Part shown: piece by piece, positions 42,471 through 51,418 of the stretch | Position numbering within the stretch: position 1 is the stretch's first letter | Layout: every line of letters begins with the position of its first letter | Assembly (NCBI GenBank): GCA_017518735.1 | Contig: JAFWTY010000026.1 | Location: forward strand, 62,001-126,000 | From: Lachnospiraceae bacterium | GTDB lineage: Bacteria > Bacillota > Clostridia > Lachnospirales > Lachnospiraceae | Direction: 5' to 3' | DNA: 64,000 nt | Translations under genes and position numbers: made by a program | Notes under the pieces: model-generated | Database searches by the model: none | What the model saw: the letters and a program-made list of their open reading frames with translations, nothing else | What the model was told of the DNA's origin: nothing

Positions 42471-43394
42471 ATGAAAAAAGTATTCAAATTCTTCAAAATC
42501 ATACTGATTCTGGCGTTGCTCGTATTTCTGCTGATACGGCTGAACTATGTTCTGCGTGACAAGGAATATGCCAGCGTACAGGACAATTTTGCGAATCTGG
42601 AAAAAGACAGCGTGGATATTGTCTTCGTGGGAGCCAGCCACTGCTTCTGCAGCATCGATCCGTACATGATTAAGGAAAAAACGGGCAAGGAAGTTTTTGT
42701 GCTTTCCACGTCCGCACAGACCGTGCCGGAGTCTTATTATGCCGTAATGGAAGCAATTGAAATTCAGCATCCAAAGACTATTTATATGGAAGTACAGTAC
42801 TGTGTAAATGACTTTACGATTGTAATGCCGCACTCGTTTTTTGACGGTATGCCGAATTGTAAGGCAAAGTATCTGGGCATTAAGGATTTGATTCCGAAGG
42901 ATGAGCAGTCCAGCTTTTATATCAATCTCGGGGCTTATCACACCAGATGGAAGAACCTGAAGGAAAAAGACTATCAGTCGAATTTGACGGCTCCGATGGG
43001 AGAATATGTTTCAAATGACGTAATCTATCAGCAGCCGTTCCCGATTGTTCCGATGGAGGAAACGGAACAGATGCCGGAGATCAGCCGGAAATATCTGGAC
43101 CGGATTATCGAGCTTTGCAGGGAAAATGATGTGGAACTGGTTCTGTTCTGTGCCCCGTATGGTATGCTTTACGTGGATGAGGATCAGGAAAAACTGCTTT
43201 GCTCCCAGCAAAAAATATTAAATTCCATCTATGACATTGCCGAGGAAAACGGCCTGGAATACTACGATATGTTCCATGAGATGGACAAGATCGGAATAGA
43301 CGAGGCGACCGACTGGAAGGATACACAGCATTTTAATGCATCCGGCCAGCAGAAATTCACCGCCTATATGTTGAAAAAAGGATATATTCGATGA
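42471..43394 (+). CDS. SGNH/GDSL-like membrane-anchored esterase-type partner of MBOAT
   Basis: 307 residues. One N-terminal helix (about 7-25) then an extracellular domain. The likely nucleophile Ser is in VFVGASHCFCSID, and the Asp/His pair is in WKDTQHFNASG. This pattern is that of AlgX/DltD-like SGNH proteins that finish transfer of acetyl groups delivered by MBOAT proteins. It follows the MBOAT gene after 11 bases. The last four bases overlap the cca start (ATGA), which joins wall modification and tRNA maturation in one transcript. Confidence 0.87.
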   Translation: MKKVFKFFKIILILALLVFLLIRLNYVLRDKEYASVQDNFANLEKDSVDIVFVGASHCFCSIDPYMIKEKTGKEVFVLSTSAQTVPESYYAVMEAIEIQHPKTIYMEVQYCVNDFTIVMPHSFFDGMPNCKAKYLGIKDLIPKDEQSSFYINLGAYHTRWKNLKEKDYQSNLTAPMGEYVSNDVIYQQPFPIVPMEETEQMPEISRKYLDRIIELCRENDVELVLFCAPYGMLYVDEDQEKLLCSQQKILNSIYDIAEENGLEYYDMFHEMDKIGIDEATDWKDTQHFNASGQQKFTAYMLKKGYIR

Positions 43395-44737
43395 CGATTA
43401 CAATGCCGAAAGAGGCTGCAAAAATCATACAGATACTGAACAAAGCCGGCCACGAAGCTTATATCGTGGGGGGCTGTGTCAGAGACTGCCTTCTCGGAAA
43501 AGAGCCGAAGGACTGGGATATTACGACTTCCGCCCTGCCGGAAGAAGTGAAAAGTCTGTTCCATCGTACCATCGATACCGGAATTCAGCACGGAACCGTG
43601 ACGGTTATGATGAACCATATCGGATATGAGGTGACGACTTATAGGATTGACGGAGAATACGAAGACGGACGTCATCCGAAAGAAGTGACCTTCACAAGAA
43701 GTTTAGGGGAAGATTTGCGACGCAGGGATTTTACCATCAATGCGATGGCATATAATGAAACGGACGGACTGGTGGATCTGTTTGACGGGCAGCGGGATTT
43801 AAAGGACGGAATCATCCGCTGCGTTGGGGATCCTGTAGAAAGATTTACGGAAGATGCCTTAAGAATGCTCCGTGCGGTGCGTTTTTCCGCGGCGCTGGGG
43901 TTTGAAATAGAAGAAAACACCGCAAAGGCGGCAAAGCAGATGGCGCAAAACCTTTCCAAAGTTTCTGCGGAGCGCATCCAGACGGAACTGATCAAAACCG
44001 TGATTTCGCCGAACCCGATCAAGCTCCGAGCGGCATATGAATTCGGGCTTACGAAGGTTTTTCTTCCGGAATTCGATACCTGCATGGAATGTGTGCAGAA
44101 TAACCCGAATCATCTGTACACGGTCGGAGAACACTGTCTGCGCAGTATGGAACTGATTGAGGCGGACAAGGTGCTTCGCCTTACGATGCTGCTTCACGAT
44201 GTCGGAAAGCCGGTCTGCAAGGAAACGGATGCCGAAGGAATCGATCATTTCCACGGACACAACGAGAAATCTTATGAGATTGCCAAAGAAGTCTTAAAGA
44301 GGCTGAAATTTGACAATGCGACGATAGATAAGGTAAGCCGCTACTGCAGATACCACGATGTACGGATCGAACCGGACAAAAAGAGCATGCGCCGCACCAT
44401 TAACCGGCTCGGAGAGGACCTCTTCCCGGGATTTTTCAAGGTACAGCGAGCGGATGTGCTGGCCCAGAGCAACTTAAACCGCGAAGGAAAGCTCTCCTGG
44501 ATTGCCCGAAACGAGGAAGATTATGCCTCCGTGATCGAGGAAGGAGAGTGTGTTTCCTTAAAGGATCTGGCTGTCACCGGAAAGGATCTGATCGAGGCCG
44601 GAATTCGACCCGGAAAAGAGATTGGCGAGATCTTAAATTCGATGCTAAATTGCGTATTGGAAGACCCGAAAAACAACGAAAAATCAAGGCTTTTCGAGTT
44701 ATGTCTACCAAAAATGGCGGAAAATAGGGAAAAATGA
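43391..44737 (+). CDS. cca: CCA tRNA nucleotidyltransferase with HD domain
   Basis: 448 residues. The head domain has the class-II pol-beta signature GGCVRDCLLG and the metal pair KDWDITTSA. The neck motif RRDFTINAMAYNE, the RFTEDALRMLRAVRFSA block and the ERIQTEL body are present. A C-terminal HD domain (TMLLHDVGKP, FHGHNEKSYEIA) follows. It adds or repairs the 3' CCA end of tRNA. Overlaps the SGNH gene by 4 bases. No terminator is obvious after it. Confidence 0.93.
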   Translation: MTITMPKEAAKIIQILNKAGHEAYIVGGCVRDCLLGKEPKDWDITTSALPEEVKSLFHRTIDTGIQHGTVTVMMNHIGYEVTTYRIDGEYEDGRHPKEVTFTRSLGEDLRRRDFTINAMAYNETDGLVDLFDGQRDLKDGIIRCVGDPVERFTEDALRMLRAVRFSAALGFEIEENTAKAAKQMAQNLSKVSAERIQTELIKTVISPNPIKLRAAYEFGLTKVFLPEFDTCMECVQNNPNHLYTVGEHCLRSMELIEADKVLRLTMLLHDVGKPVCKETDAEGIDHFHGHNEKSYEIAKEVLKRLKFDNATIDKVSRYCRYHDVRIEPDKKSMRRTINRLGEDLFPGFFKVQRADVLAQSNLNREGKLSWIARNEEDYASVIEEGECVSLKDLAVTGKDLIEAGIRPGKEIGEILNSMLNCVLEDPKNNEKSRLFELCLPKMAENREK

Positions 44738-44779
44738 GAAAAAAAGTGCCAAAAACCCCTATATTTTGTGGTATTAGCC

Positions 44780-44808
44780 TTGACAAAAAAGCCAAAAACA
44801 TCTATAAA
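44780..44808 (+). promoter_or_regulatory. Promoter of the HU gene
   Basis: TTGACA (44780-44785), a 17-base spacer and TATAAA (44803-44808), about 75 bases before the ATG. A strong promoter, as expected for HU. Confidence 0.8.
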
Positions 44809-44884
44809 TAGTATATACGGTGGATATGCCGTAGAAGACAAAAAACTTAATATAGTATTTCAATTTTAAGAGGAGGAGTTCATA

Positions 44885-45166
44885 ATGAACAAAACAGAAT
44901 TAATCGCTGCGATCGCTGATCAGGCTGGTTTAACCAAGAAAGATGCTGAGAAGGCAATCAACGCTTTCACAGACGTAGTAAAGAAAGAACTTAAGAAGAA
45001 AGACGGAAAGATTCAGTTAGTTGGATTCGGTACTTTCGATGTTGCTAAGAGAGCAGCTAGAGAAGGAAGAAATCCTCAGACCGGCGCTAAGATGAAGATT
45101 AAAGCTTCCAAGGCTCCCAGATTCAAAGCTGGTAAGGCTCTTAAGGATGCTGTTAATTCCAAGTAA
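44885..45166 (+). CDS. hup: HU-family DNA-binding protein
   Basis: 93 residues, near-perfect AGAGGAGG site upstream. MNKTELIAAIADQAGLTKKDAEKAI, VGFGTF and GRNPQTG with the following beta-arm are the HU signature. HU bends and compacts DNA as a dimer. Codon choice (GCT, AAG, GGT) differs from most neighbours and fits very high expression. Placed before rqcP, as in many Firmicutes. Flanked by its own promoter and terminator. Confidence 0.96.
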   Translation: MNKTELIAAIADQAGLTKKDAEKAINAFTDVVKKELKKKDGKIQLVGFGTFDVAKRAAREGRNPQTGAKMKIKASKAPRFKAGKALKDAVNSK

Positions 45167-45190
45167 TTTAGCATAACAAACAAAGAGTGC

Positions 45191-45219
45191 AAGGGCCATC
45201 CGTCGGATGGCCCTTTTTA
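45191..45219 (+). terminator. Terminator of the HU gene
   Basis: Nine-bp stem GGGCCATCC (45193-45201) / GGATGGCCC (45205-45213), loop GTC, T5. Confidence 0.9.
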
Positions 45220-45225
45220 TGCGCA

Positions 45226-45294
45226 GGCCGGCTGGGAGATTCTTCTTCGCAAATGCCGGCCACGCATGAGCAGGAAAGTCTTTCCTGCTCGTTT
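45226..45294 (+). other. Two hairpins upstream of rqcP, second one terminator-like
   Basis: GGCCGGC (45226-45232) can pair with GCCGGCC (about 45255-45261). It is followed by the perfect 10-bp hairpin GAGCAGGAAA (45268-45277) / TTTCCTGCTC (45281-45290) and GTTTT, only 30 bases before the rqcP ATG. It may attenuate read-through into rqcP. Confidence 0.5.
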
Positions 45295-45321
45295 TAACCT
45301 TATTATTTCAGAGGAAACAAC

Positions 45322-45561
45322 ATGAGACTGGACAAGTATTTAAAGGTATCGCGCCTGATCAAGCGCCGCACGATTGCAAACGAAGCCTGCGACGCCGGAA
45401 GGGTGAGCGTGAACGGAAAAGAAGCGAAAGCTTCCTATGATGTAAAAGTAGGAGATAAGATAGCAATCCGCTTCGGAGATAAGACTGTGGAAGCGGAAGT
45501 TTTGAGCATTGCGGAGACGGTTCGCAAAGAAGAAGCGAAGGATATGTTCCGCTATTTGTGA
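45322..45561 (+). CDS. rqcP: RqcP (YabO), S4-domain ribosome quality-control factor
   Basis: 79 residues, AGAGGAAACAAC upstream. A complete small S4 fold: MRLDKYLKVSRLIKRRTIANEACDAGRVSVNG, then the KVGDKIAIRFG strand. RqcP binds the 50S subunit and helps RqcH add alanine tails to stalled chains. Its place between HU and divIC is the conserved one. yabP and yabQ, normally next, are missing. Confidence 0.93.
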   Translation: MRLDKYLKVSRLIKRRTIANEACDAGRVSVNGKEAKASYDVKVGDKIAIRFGDKTVEAEVLSIAETVRKEEAKDMFRYL

Positions 45562-45653
45562 AAAGGTTACATAAATCTACCACAAGATATGGTAAAGGTT
45601 AACATAAGAAACACAATTTTGTTGAAATAATTGGATAAATTTAACAAAAAAGG

Positions 45654-45682
45654 TTGACGTAATATTTTTTCTCCCGTAAAAT
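45654..45682 (+). promoter_or_regulatory. Promoter of divIC
   Basis: TTGACG (45654-45659), a 17-base spacer and TAAAAT (45677-45682). The leader has an imperfect AAACGATTTTTCGTTT palindrome before the ribosome site. Confidence 0.72.
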
Positions 45683-45748
45683 GAATACTGTGCTATTATG
45701 TAAACGATTTTTCGTTTTGAAAAACGTGCACAGGGGGAAAATGATTCC

Positions 45749-46069
45749 ATGGCGATGAACCGGGAGAAGGTCAGAAGACGTAAAAAGCGCGGACCGAACA
45801 ACAAAACAGGAATGATCTTAATCAGCATCGTTTTAATTCTTGTTTTTTTGGTTACCATGTTCCGAGTAATTACTCTGAGAAATACACAGAAGACCTACGA
45901 TGAGAAAGAGGAATATTACAACCAGTTAGTCGAGGAAGAGAAGAAGAGATCCGAAGACCTGGTGGAATTTGAAAAATATACCCAGACGAACGCATACATC
46001 GAAGAAGTTGCAAAAGAAAAGTTCGGACTGGTAAAAGACGGAGAAATCATTTTTGTAGCAGAAGAATAA
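45749..46069 (+). CDS. divIC: DivIC/FtsB-type septum formation initiator protein
   Basis: 106 residues. Basic cytoplasmic N-terminus (NREKVRRRKKRGPNN), one helix (about 22-42), then a coiled coil and the short conserved end AYIEEVAKEKFGLVKDGEIIF. This is the DivIC/FtsB pattern: a bitopic protein that supports septal peptidoglycan synthesis with FtsL and DivIB. GGGGG lies upstream. The ATG at 45755 is an alternative start. Gene order (rqcP-divIC) supports DivIC. Confidence 0.9.
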   Translation: MAMNREKVRRRKKRGPNNKTGMILISIVLILVFLVTMFRVITLRNTQKTYDEKEEYYNQLVEEEKKRSEDLVEFEKYTQTNAYIEEVAKEKFGLVKDGEIIFVAEE

Positions 46070-46100
46070 AAAGCAGTTGACGCATGTCGGCTGCTTTTTT
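46070..46100 (+). terminator. Terminator of divIC
   Basis: Ten-bp stem AGCAGTTGAC (46072-46081) / GTCGGCTGCT (46086-46095) with two G-U pairs, loop GCAT, T6. Confidence 0.85.
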
Positions 46101-46117
46101 GGTGCCGGATAAACTTT
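46094..46117 (+). repeat. 24-nt direct repeat, left copy
   Basis: C, six T and then GGTGCCGGATAAACTTT; identical to 54883-54906. Both copies begin in the T-run of a terminator. They enclose about 8.8 kb of accessory DNA. Confidence 0.8.
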
Positions 46118-46334
46118 GGATACCCGTTCTACGCAAGGCGGCGGATTTTCCGGAGCGTACCATTGATGACGGTGACCCGTACAATTACTTCTACGACGGT
46201 GACCTTAACAAAGGTTATGATTACCGCATCATCTGCTGCGAGAACAATACGACCTGGGAGTATAATTGAAGGGGAAATAAATGATTTACGAACCGCAAAA
46301 ATGTTATTCGTTTAATTCTCCAAGAAATTTCTGA
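46104..46334 (+). pseudogene. Gene remnants at the left edge of the accessory island
   Basis: From 46104 an open frame without its own start reads VPDKLWIPVLRK and ends at 46269 with TIDDGDPYNYFYDGDLN, GYDYRIICCE and NTTWEYN. It looks like the tail of a lost gene. After it GAAGGGG and an ATG at 46281 begin a 17-codon frame (MIYEPQKCYSFNS) that runs into the 3' end of the opposite-strand hydrolase. This looks like a cut second gene. No family recognised. Confidence 0.4.
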
Positions 46335-47281
46335 ATTATTTCACCGCATTTCTGTGGTTCGGTCTTGTAAATAAAATGGCTTCCCGGAAGATATTCGATT
46401 TGGAAATTGCCCATTTTTTCCAAATAAGGGGTAAGCTCTTTGGACCGAATCTCTTTGCTTTCTGCACTGTCATCGCCGTCTCTTGATGATATGTACAATT
46501 TGGGAACATCATTTGAAACAAGTGCATTCCATGTATTATTCCGGTTCGTCGCAATATAGTTTGATTCATTTGAACCTGCAACCGAGTCCGCACCCTGCAG
46601 TGCAAGGAAATCGTAGATTCGCTGTTCTTCTTTTGTAAAAGAGGAATTCTTCGGATAAAGCAGATGAATTAATAGATCACCTAATCCGAGATTTACGGCT
46701 GCTTTTAATAAAACAGTATTACTCTGTTTCGGAGTTGTGATATCGGAAATCGGCTCGATATAGGTTCCGTCTATGTTTACAAAAGCTTTGATTTCATCCG
46801 GATATTTACTTACCCAGTAAGAAGCATACACACTGCCCATGGAATGGGACATCAGAATATAAGGAGCTTGTACTCCTAAGTTACTTAAGGCTTTTCGGTA
46901 ATCCTCTACGATTGTTTCAACGTTTCTTTCATCTTTCACGTCTTCACTTCCGTCCCAGCCTGCTCTGGCGACATAGATAAATTCGTAATCCTTTTCCAGC
47001 TCTGAGGTCATTTTTCTTATTTCAACAGGAAAGCCCGGTCCCATACCGGATAAAAGCACTATTTTTTGCCCGGCATCTGCTTTTCCGAATTTAACCGCAT
47101 TCAGGGAATAATCGCCGGCTGAAACAAGATTATAATATCCGTTCTGTTCCGCTAACTTTTTGTCGGAAGATAATTTGACCCGGTGAAAAACAGCCAGCCC
47201 GATCAGCAATACCGCCAATACAACAACAATAGAAAGAATAACCTTTTTTATATTTTTATGGGATTTCTTTTGAGATTTCAT
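46304..47281 (-). CDS. Membrane-anchored alpha/beta hydrolase
   Basis: 325 residues. Basic N-terminus and one helix (about 12-31), then an alpha/beta hydrolase domain: oxyanion region VLLSGMGPGFP, nucleophile elbow MSHSMGSVYAS (GxSxG variant with S at the first position), and likely catalytic His in LPGSHFIY. It acts outside the membrane; substrate unknown. The DNA is more AT-rich than neighbours and the gene faces against all others around it. It sits in the divIC-tilS gap, so transfer is likely. GAGAAAC lies before the ATG. Confidence 0.87.
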   Translation of the reverse strand: MKSQKKSHKNIKKVILSIVVVLAVLLIGLAVFHRVKLSSDKKLAEQNGYYNLVSAGDYSLNAVKFGKADAGQKIVLLSGMGPGFPVEIRKMTSELEKDYEFIYVARAGWDGSEDVKDERNVETIVEDYRKALSNLGVQAPYILMSHSMGSVYASYWVSKYPDEIKAFVNIDGTYIEPISDITTPKQSNTVLLKAAVNLGLGDLLIHLLYPKNSSFTKEEQRIYDFLALQGADSVAGSNESNYIATNRNNTWNALVSNDVPKLYISSRDGDDSAESKEIRSKELTPYLEKMGNFQIEYLPGSHFIYKTEPQKCGEIIQKFLGELNE

Positions 47282-47508
47282 TTGTTTCTCCTTGAGTCTG
47301 AATTCTTATAGTATTTTAGCACTGAATTAATATATAAAAAAGATTATTATGCCGGTTCCAATTGATTGTTTTCTAAAACTTTTTTGGCGGCCGTTTTATA
47401 TTTTTAAAAAATATATCCCATATGTTGGACATTTGCTGGACAGGGGAGTGTAAATTGAAATTGTTCATGGGAAACTATTATGTTTTTAATGCACAGGAGG
47501 ACAAAGAT

Positions 47509-48942
47509 ATGCCGAAGAAAACAAAACTTACAGCGAATAAGGTAGTGGAAAGTTACGGATGGTTTCCGCCGATTCCGGACAGTGATGACATGGCGGACAA
47601 AATGCGCTTTTATGGTCCGGTGGAAATATATAATGACCAGTTAAGAACCGAATTTCATAAAATCATTGCCGAGAATTTAGGCTTTGATCTCGAAGCGGAT
47701 CCCGAAGATGCCAAGGGACGTCTTTTCTTTACGTCAAAGTATGCCAAAGCGGAATATGAAAAATACATGAATGAAATGGACGATGCATCCATGATGCCGG
47801 ATTCGCCCGAAAAAGTAACCCGCATCGAGAAGGCTGCCGATAAGTTTGAAAAGATGCTTTTTTCACAAATGGCAAAAGGCCGCTTTGTTTTCATTCCTCT
47901 CGGAGAGAAGGAACCCAGACAGCTTCGATACAACGAGAAGGATAAAACCTTCCAGGTATCCACGCCCCTTTCTTCCGTTTCCGATAAGGAAATCCAGAAC
48001 ATGCTTCTGCCCAAGGACGAAAAAGGCAGGTCGGTTTATGCCAATATGGAGAGTAATAACAGACCGGTAAAGCCGGAGAAACCGGAGATGCCGATGCCGA
48101 AACTTCCGGAAAAACCAGCTGATTTTACCATGAAGCATCCCGGAAAGCCGCCCGTATTCCGCGAGGTTCCCGCTTTTAAGAAGCGTCCCGAATGTCCGAA
48201 GGATATTCTGGAAGATACAACCAGGGAAGAGATGATTGCAAAAGAGTATCAGCGGCTGAAAGAGGAGGCTAATTATAAGGAACCGCAGTATATTAAGGAT
48301 AAACCGAGAGAACCGGAATTCTGGGTAAAACCTCCCCAGGAAGTGAAATTCCCCGAGCCCATCCGTGAGAATCTTCAAAAGCCCGAAAAACCGAAGGCTA
48401 AAATTGATCTTGAGAAGGCACAGGATGCGTTTGAAAAACTTGAATACCCGGAGCTTCCTGTAGGTTATTACAGAGTCAGCATGCCTAAGCCGGAAGCTTT
48501 GTCCGAACCGTTCAAACCGATTCTGGAAGAGCCGGATCCTCCTGCAGAGCCTGACTACCAGCCTCTTCCGGATGAACCGAAATTTGAACACCCGGTTCAG
48601 CCGACTTTTATAATGCGTTATCCGGAATGGACTCCCATGGAAAAACCCGCAGCTCCAAAGCCTCCGATTTTACCGGAGTATCCCCCGATGCCGGAACTCA
48701 GAGATGAGCCGCAACCTCCCGTTAAGCCGAGCTGGGGACAAAGATTCTTTAACTGGAATCTGATTGAAATCTATAATGCTGATCTTGCCGCATACCAAAC
48801 AAATCATCAGTTATGGGAAGCGGAACGCGACCTGATGCCTCAGAGACTGGATTATTATAAGCTCCAGAAAGAACTGGTGGAGCAGGAGTGCGTAAGAATT
48901 ACCACGGAGTATTCCACTTCTTTAAAGGCATATGACCAGTAG
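47509..48942 (+). CDS. Large proline-rich protein, first half of a frame split by TAG
   Basis: 477 residues from the ATG at 47509, which has AGGAGG eight bases upstream; the frame is open 29 codons further but without such a site. No signal peptide or membrane helix. Residues 1-175 are globular (with GWFPPIPDSDD, FYGPVEIYNDQL), about 180-430 are Pro/Lys/Glu-rich with recurring KPExPxxP, and from about 430 a coiled coil begins (FNWNLIEIYNADL partly repeats the earlier EIYNDQL). It stops at TAG 48940-48942, and the same frame goes straight on as the next gene. I do not recognise a family. Function unknown; a cytosolic scaffold is a guess. Confidence 0.72.
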   Translation: MPKKTKLTANKVVESYGWFPPIPDSDDMADKMRFYGPVEIYNDQLRTEFHKIIAENLGFDLEADPEDAKGRLFFTSKYAKAEYEKYMNEMDDASMMPDSPEKVTRIEKAADKFEKMLFSQMAKGRFVFIPLGEKEPRQLRYNEKDKTFQVSTPLSSVSDKEIQNMLLPKDEKGRSVYANMESNNRPVKPEKPEMPMPKLPEKPADFTMKHPGKPPVFREVPAFKKRPECPKDILEDTTREEMIAKEYQRLKEEANYKEPQYIKDKPREPEFWVKPPQEVKFPEPIRENLQKPEKPKAKIDLEKAQDAFEKLEYPELPVGYYRVSMPKPEALSEPFKPILEEPDPPAEPDYQPLPDEPKFEHPVQPTFIMRYPEWTPMEKPAAPKPPILPEYPPMPELRDEPQPPVKPSWGQRFFNWNLIEIYNADLAAYQTNHQLWEAERDLMPQRLDYYKLQKELVEQECVRITTEYSTSLKAYDQ

Positions 48943-51399
48943 ATGAAGGTCTACGAAGACCAGCTGCGCAGATACCGTGAAGAAGTGGAAGAGCTGGATG
49001 CCGAGAATGAAGCAGAATATGATTTTTTCAAACAAAAGAGAAAAATCTATGAAGATGCAAGAGCAGAATTGGGACCTAAGTACGATGAAGACCTGCAGGC
49101 TTTCCGGCAGCGTCATGCGCAGTGGGAACAGGATAACCAGCAGATTATTCAGGCCAACGAAACTTTAAAGCAGCAGTATTTTGCAAGCGACGAATACAAA
49201 GCATACAATGCGAAAAGTATCTGGTATGAACAGAATATCAGACCGTACGCACTTGACCATGAGAAATATGTCGAAGTAACGAACCGCTTCAATAAAGAGT
49301 ACGAAGATGCCTTAAAGAAGCAGGAACAGTTAAAGAAGGCACACGAAGCGTATAACAAGGCACTGGAGCCGGTGAAACAATATTTTGCCGAAGAGGCGGA
49401 TATTCTCTTTAAGGGCGATCCCGATCTGGAGAACAAGAAAGCAGACCATGTTGCAAAGCGTATTCTGGAAAATGAATCCGTGAACGCGAAACTCAATAAA
49501 GACCGTGCCGATTATACGGAGAAGAAGGCCGCACTTCAGGATGAAATCCAGATGCTCAGTACGAATCCCTATGTCATTAAGTACGATCAGGATTTAGAGG
49601 ATTATAACCTCAACGAAGAATACAAAAAGACTGTCGTTATGGACCGCACAATGAAGGAAAATTACGACAAGGAAATGAATAAGGTGGAATTCGAGGCGGA
49701 ACCCGAGAAGGAACTGACCAAAGAAGAGCTGGAGAAACAGAATGCAGCACTGGATAAGAAACTTCTTCTGGAAGAAGCCAGAAACAACAACCTGGTATAT
49801 TTCGAAAAAACCGTTGACGAGGACGGAAATGAAGTAAACGAAAAGCGTCTGGTAAGAAACGACCTGATGAGAGAGTATGACGAAAAGTATCCGGATGATG
49901 CCGAGGATGATCTCAGTGAAGACGAACTCGATGGTACCGATGCTTTAAACTATACCTTTGTGGAAGATGATTTTCACGTAGCCGAGAACAATACGATAAC
50001 CGTAACCAGATACGAAGAAGAACAGGTGAAGTACCACAACTACTTAAAGCAGCTTAAGCAGTATGAAATGCTGGAGAAACGCTTTAATGAGAATCATAAG
50101 AAGTGGGAAGAGAATATGAAGAAGATTGAGGCCAACAATCGTACAATCTCCGGTCAAATCGAAACATATTACAATAACCTGGACAATCTGAAAAAACAGG
50201 CTACGGAAACCGTGGACAAGCAGATTAAGGCAAATCACGATGAAATCGATAACTTCCCCAATGTTATGAAGGAGTACGAAAAGGATAAGCGCCAGTATGA
50301 AATGGGCAAGGAAAACAACCGTATTGATTATCTGAACAAAGAGTACCATTGGAGACTGGATAAGGAAGAATTTGAGAAGGCAAAGAAGAAATATGATGCC
50401 AATATGGCAAAGTATAAGAATGATCTGGACAGTTATGAGGTTGAGATCGGCAAGTACAGTAAAACACAGGAGACTTATAAGCAGAAGCTTGAAAAGTACA
50501 ATGCCGATATGAAGCAGTACGAAGCATTAAAGGTTCAGAACAATAAGGCGATGCAGGAGTATGAAGCCAAGAAGGAAGCATATATTAACAAAATCAGCGA
50601 GAAAAATCCGAAGATTAAAGAATATTCCGATAATCAGCTTTCCTATCTTTCCGGTCAGGTGAAATGGGAGCAGGAACTGAACGGAAGTCAGAAACGGTAC
50701 CAGTGGAAGAACGAAATGGGCAGCGACAAACTTCTGAACCGTTATTTCGACGAGCATGAGAAGAAAGTAAACTTGCACAAGAAGCTTAAGGAAAATGCAA
50801 AGAAGGTTACCAAGATTGATCCCGCCCAGCAGAAGAATTATGAGGAATACAAGCGGAAAAAAGCTAAATTCGAACGCTATTCGGAAGCAGCAAGACCCAT
50901 GTTCAAAATGCTCAATCTTTGCGAAACACAGTTAGAACAGCAAATTACCGCTACAAAGAAAATTGATGAAAAGAAGTTCTTAGATCTTGCTGTCGAAAAA
51001 ATGTATCTTGAAACGGTGAGACGCCAGCTTGATATCGATTACGATAACTGCAGAGAAAAGAGCGATTTTGATCCGGAGCAGGGATTGAAACTGCTTAACG
51101 GCAAATACATGATGGAAGCCATGGAAGAAATGAAAAAGGATCCGGATATTCTAAAAGGCATACATAAGATGTATGAAAATGCAACAGGCGACTGGAAGAA
51201 TAACCGCGAAATCAGCGACGAGCGTGCAAGAATCTTCTTAAGAGATGAAAGAAAAACGCTCCGCGAACTTTACAACAAGGCATGTATGAGCAGAACATAT
51301 CGGCCGGATCCGATTTTTAAATACGGAATTTCCTTCCAGAATCCGAAAGCTCAGCCGGACAATGCGAAAAATGTCACTGTAAAACCGTTTAAGAAATAA
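48943..51399 (+). CDS. Large coiled-coil protein, second half of the split frame
   Basis: 818 residues. The ATG follows the upstream TAG directly and in the same frame, with no good ribosome site (AAAGG is 14 bases away). The coiled coil of the previous gene continues without a break of pattern (KAYDQ-stop-MKVYEDQLRRYREEV). Long heptad-like helices with many Tyr, Lys, Glu and Asn make up most of it; an acidic segment lies near 310-335 (PDDAEDDLSEDELDGTD). The last 170 residues are a separate helical domain (FLDLAVEKMYLETVRRQL). No membrane helix. It is either made by reinitiation or readthrough, or is the broken part of a 1,296-codon gene. Confidence 0.7.
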   Translation: MKVYEDQLRRYREEVEELDAENEAEYDFFKQKRKIYEDARAELGPKYDEDLQAFRQRHAQWEQDNQQIIQANETLKQQYFASDEYKAYNAKSIWYEQNIRPYALDHEKYVEVTNRFNKEYEDALKKQEQLKKAHEAYNKALEPVKQYFAEEADILFKGDPDLENKKADHVAKRILENESVNAKLNKDRADYTEKKAALQDEIQMLSTNPYVIKYDQDLEDYNLNEEYKKTVVMDRTMKENYDKEMNKVEFEAEPEKELTKEELEKQNAALDKKLLLEEARNNNLVYFEKTVDEDGNEVNEKRLVRNDLMREYDEKYPDDAEDDLSEDELDGTDALNYTFVEDDFHVAENNTITVTRYEEEQVKYHNYLKQLKQYEMLEKRFNENHKKWEENMKKIEANNRTISGQIETYYNNLDNLKKQATETVDKQIKANHDEIDNFPNVMKEYEKDKRQYEMGKENNRIDYLNKEYHWRLDKEEFEKAKKKYDANMAKYKNDLDSYEVEIGKYSKTQETYKQKLEKYNADMKQYEALKVQNNKAMQEYEAKKEAYINKISEKNPKIKEYSDNQLSYLSGQVKWEQELNGSQKRYQWKNEMGSDKLLNRYFDEHEKKVNLHKKLKENAKKVTKIDPAQQKNYEEYKRKKAKFERYSEAARPMFKMLNLCETQLEQQITATKKIDEKKFLDLAVEKMYLETVRRQLDIDYDNCREKSDFDPEQGLKLLNGKYMMEAMEEMKKDPDILKGIHKMYENATGDWKNNREISDERARIFLRDERKTLRELYNKACMSRTYRPDPIFKYGISFQNPKAQPDNAKNVTVKPFKK

Positions 51400-51418
51400 C
51401 AGAAAGAGGATTAACCTT

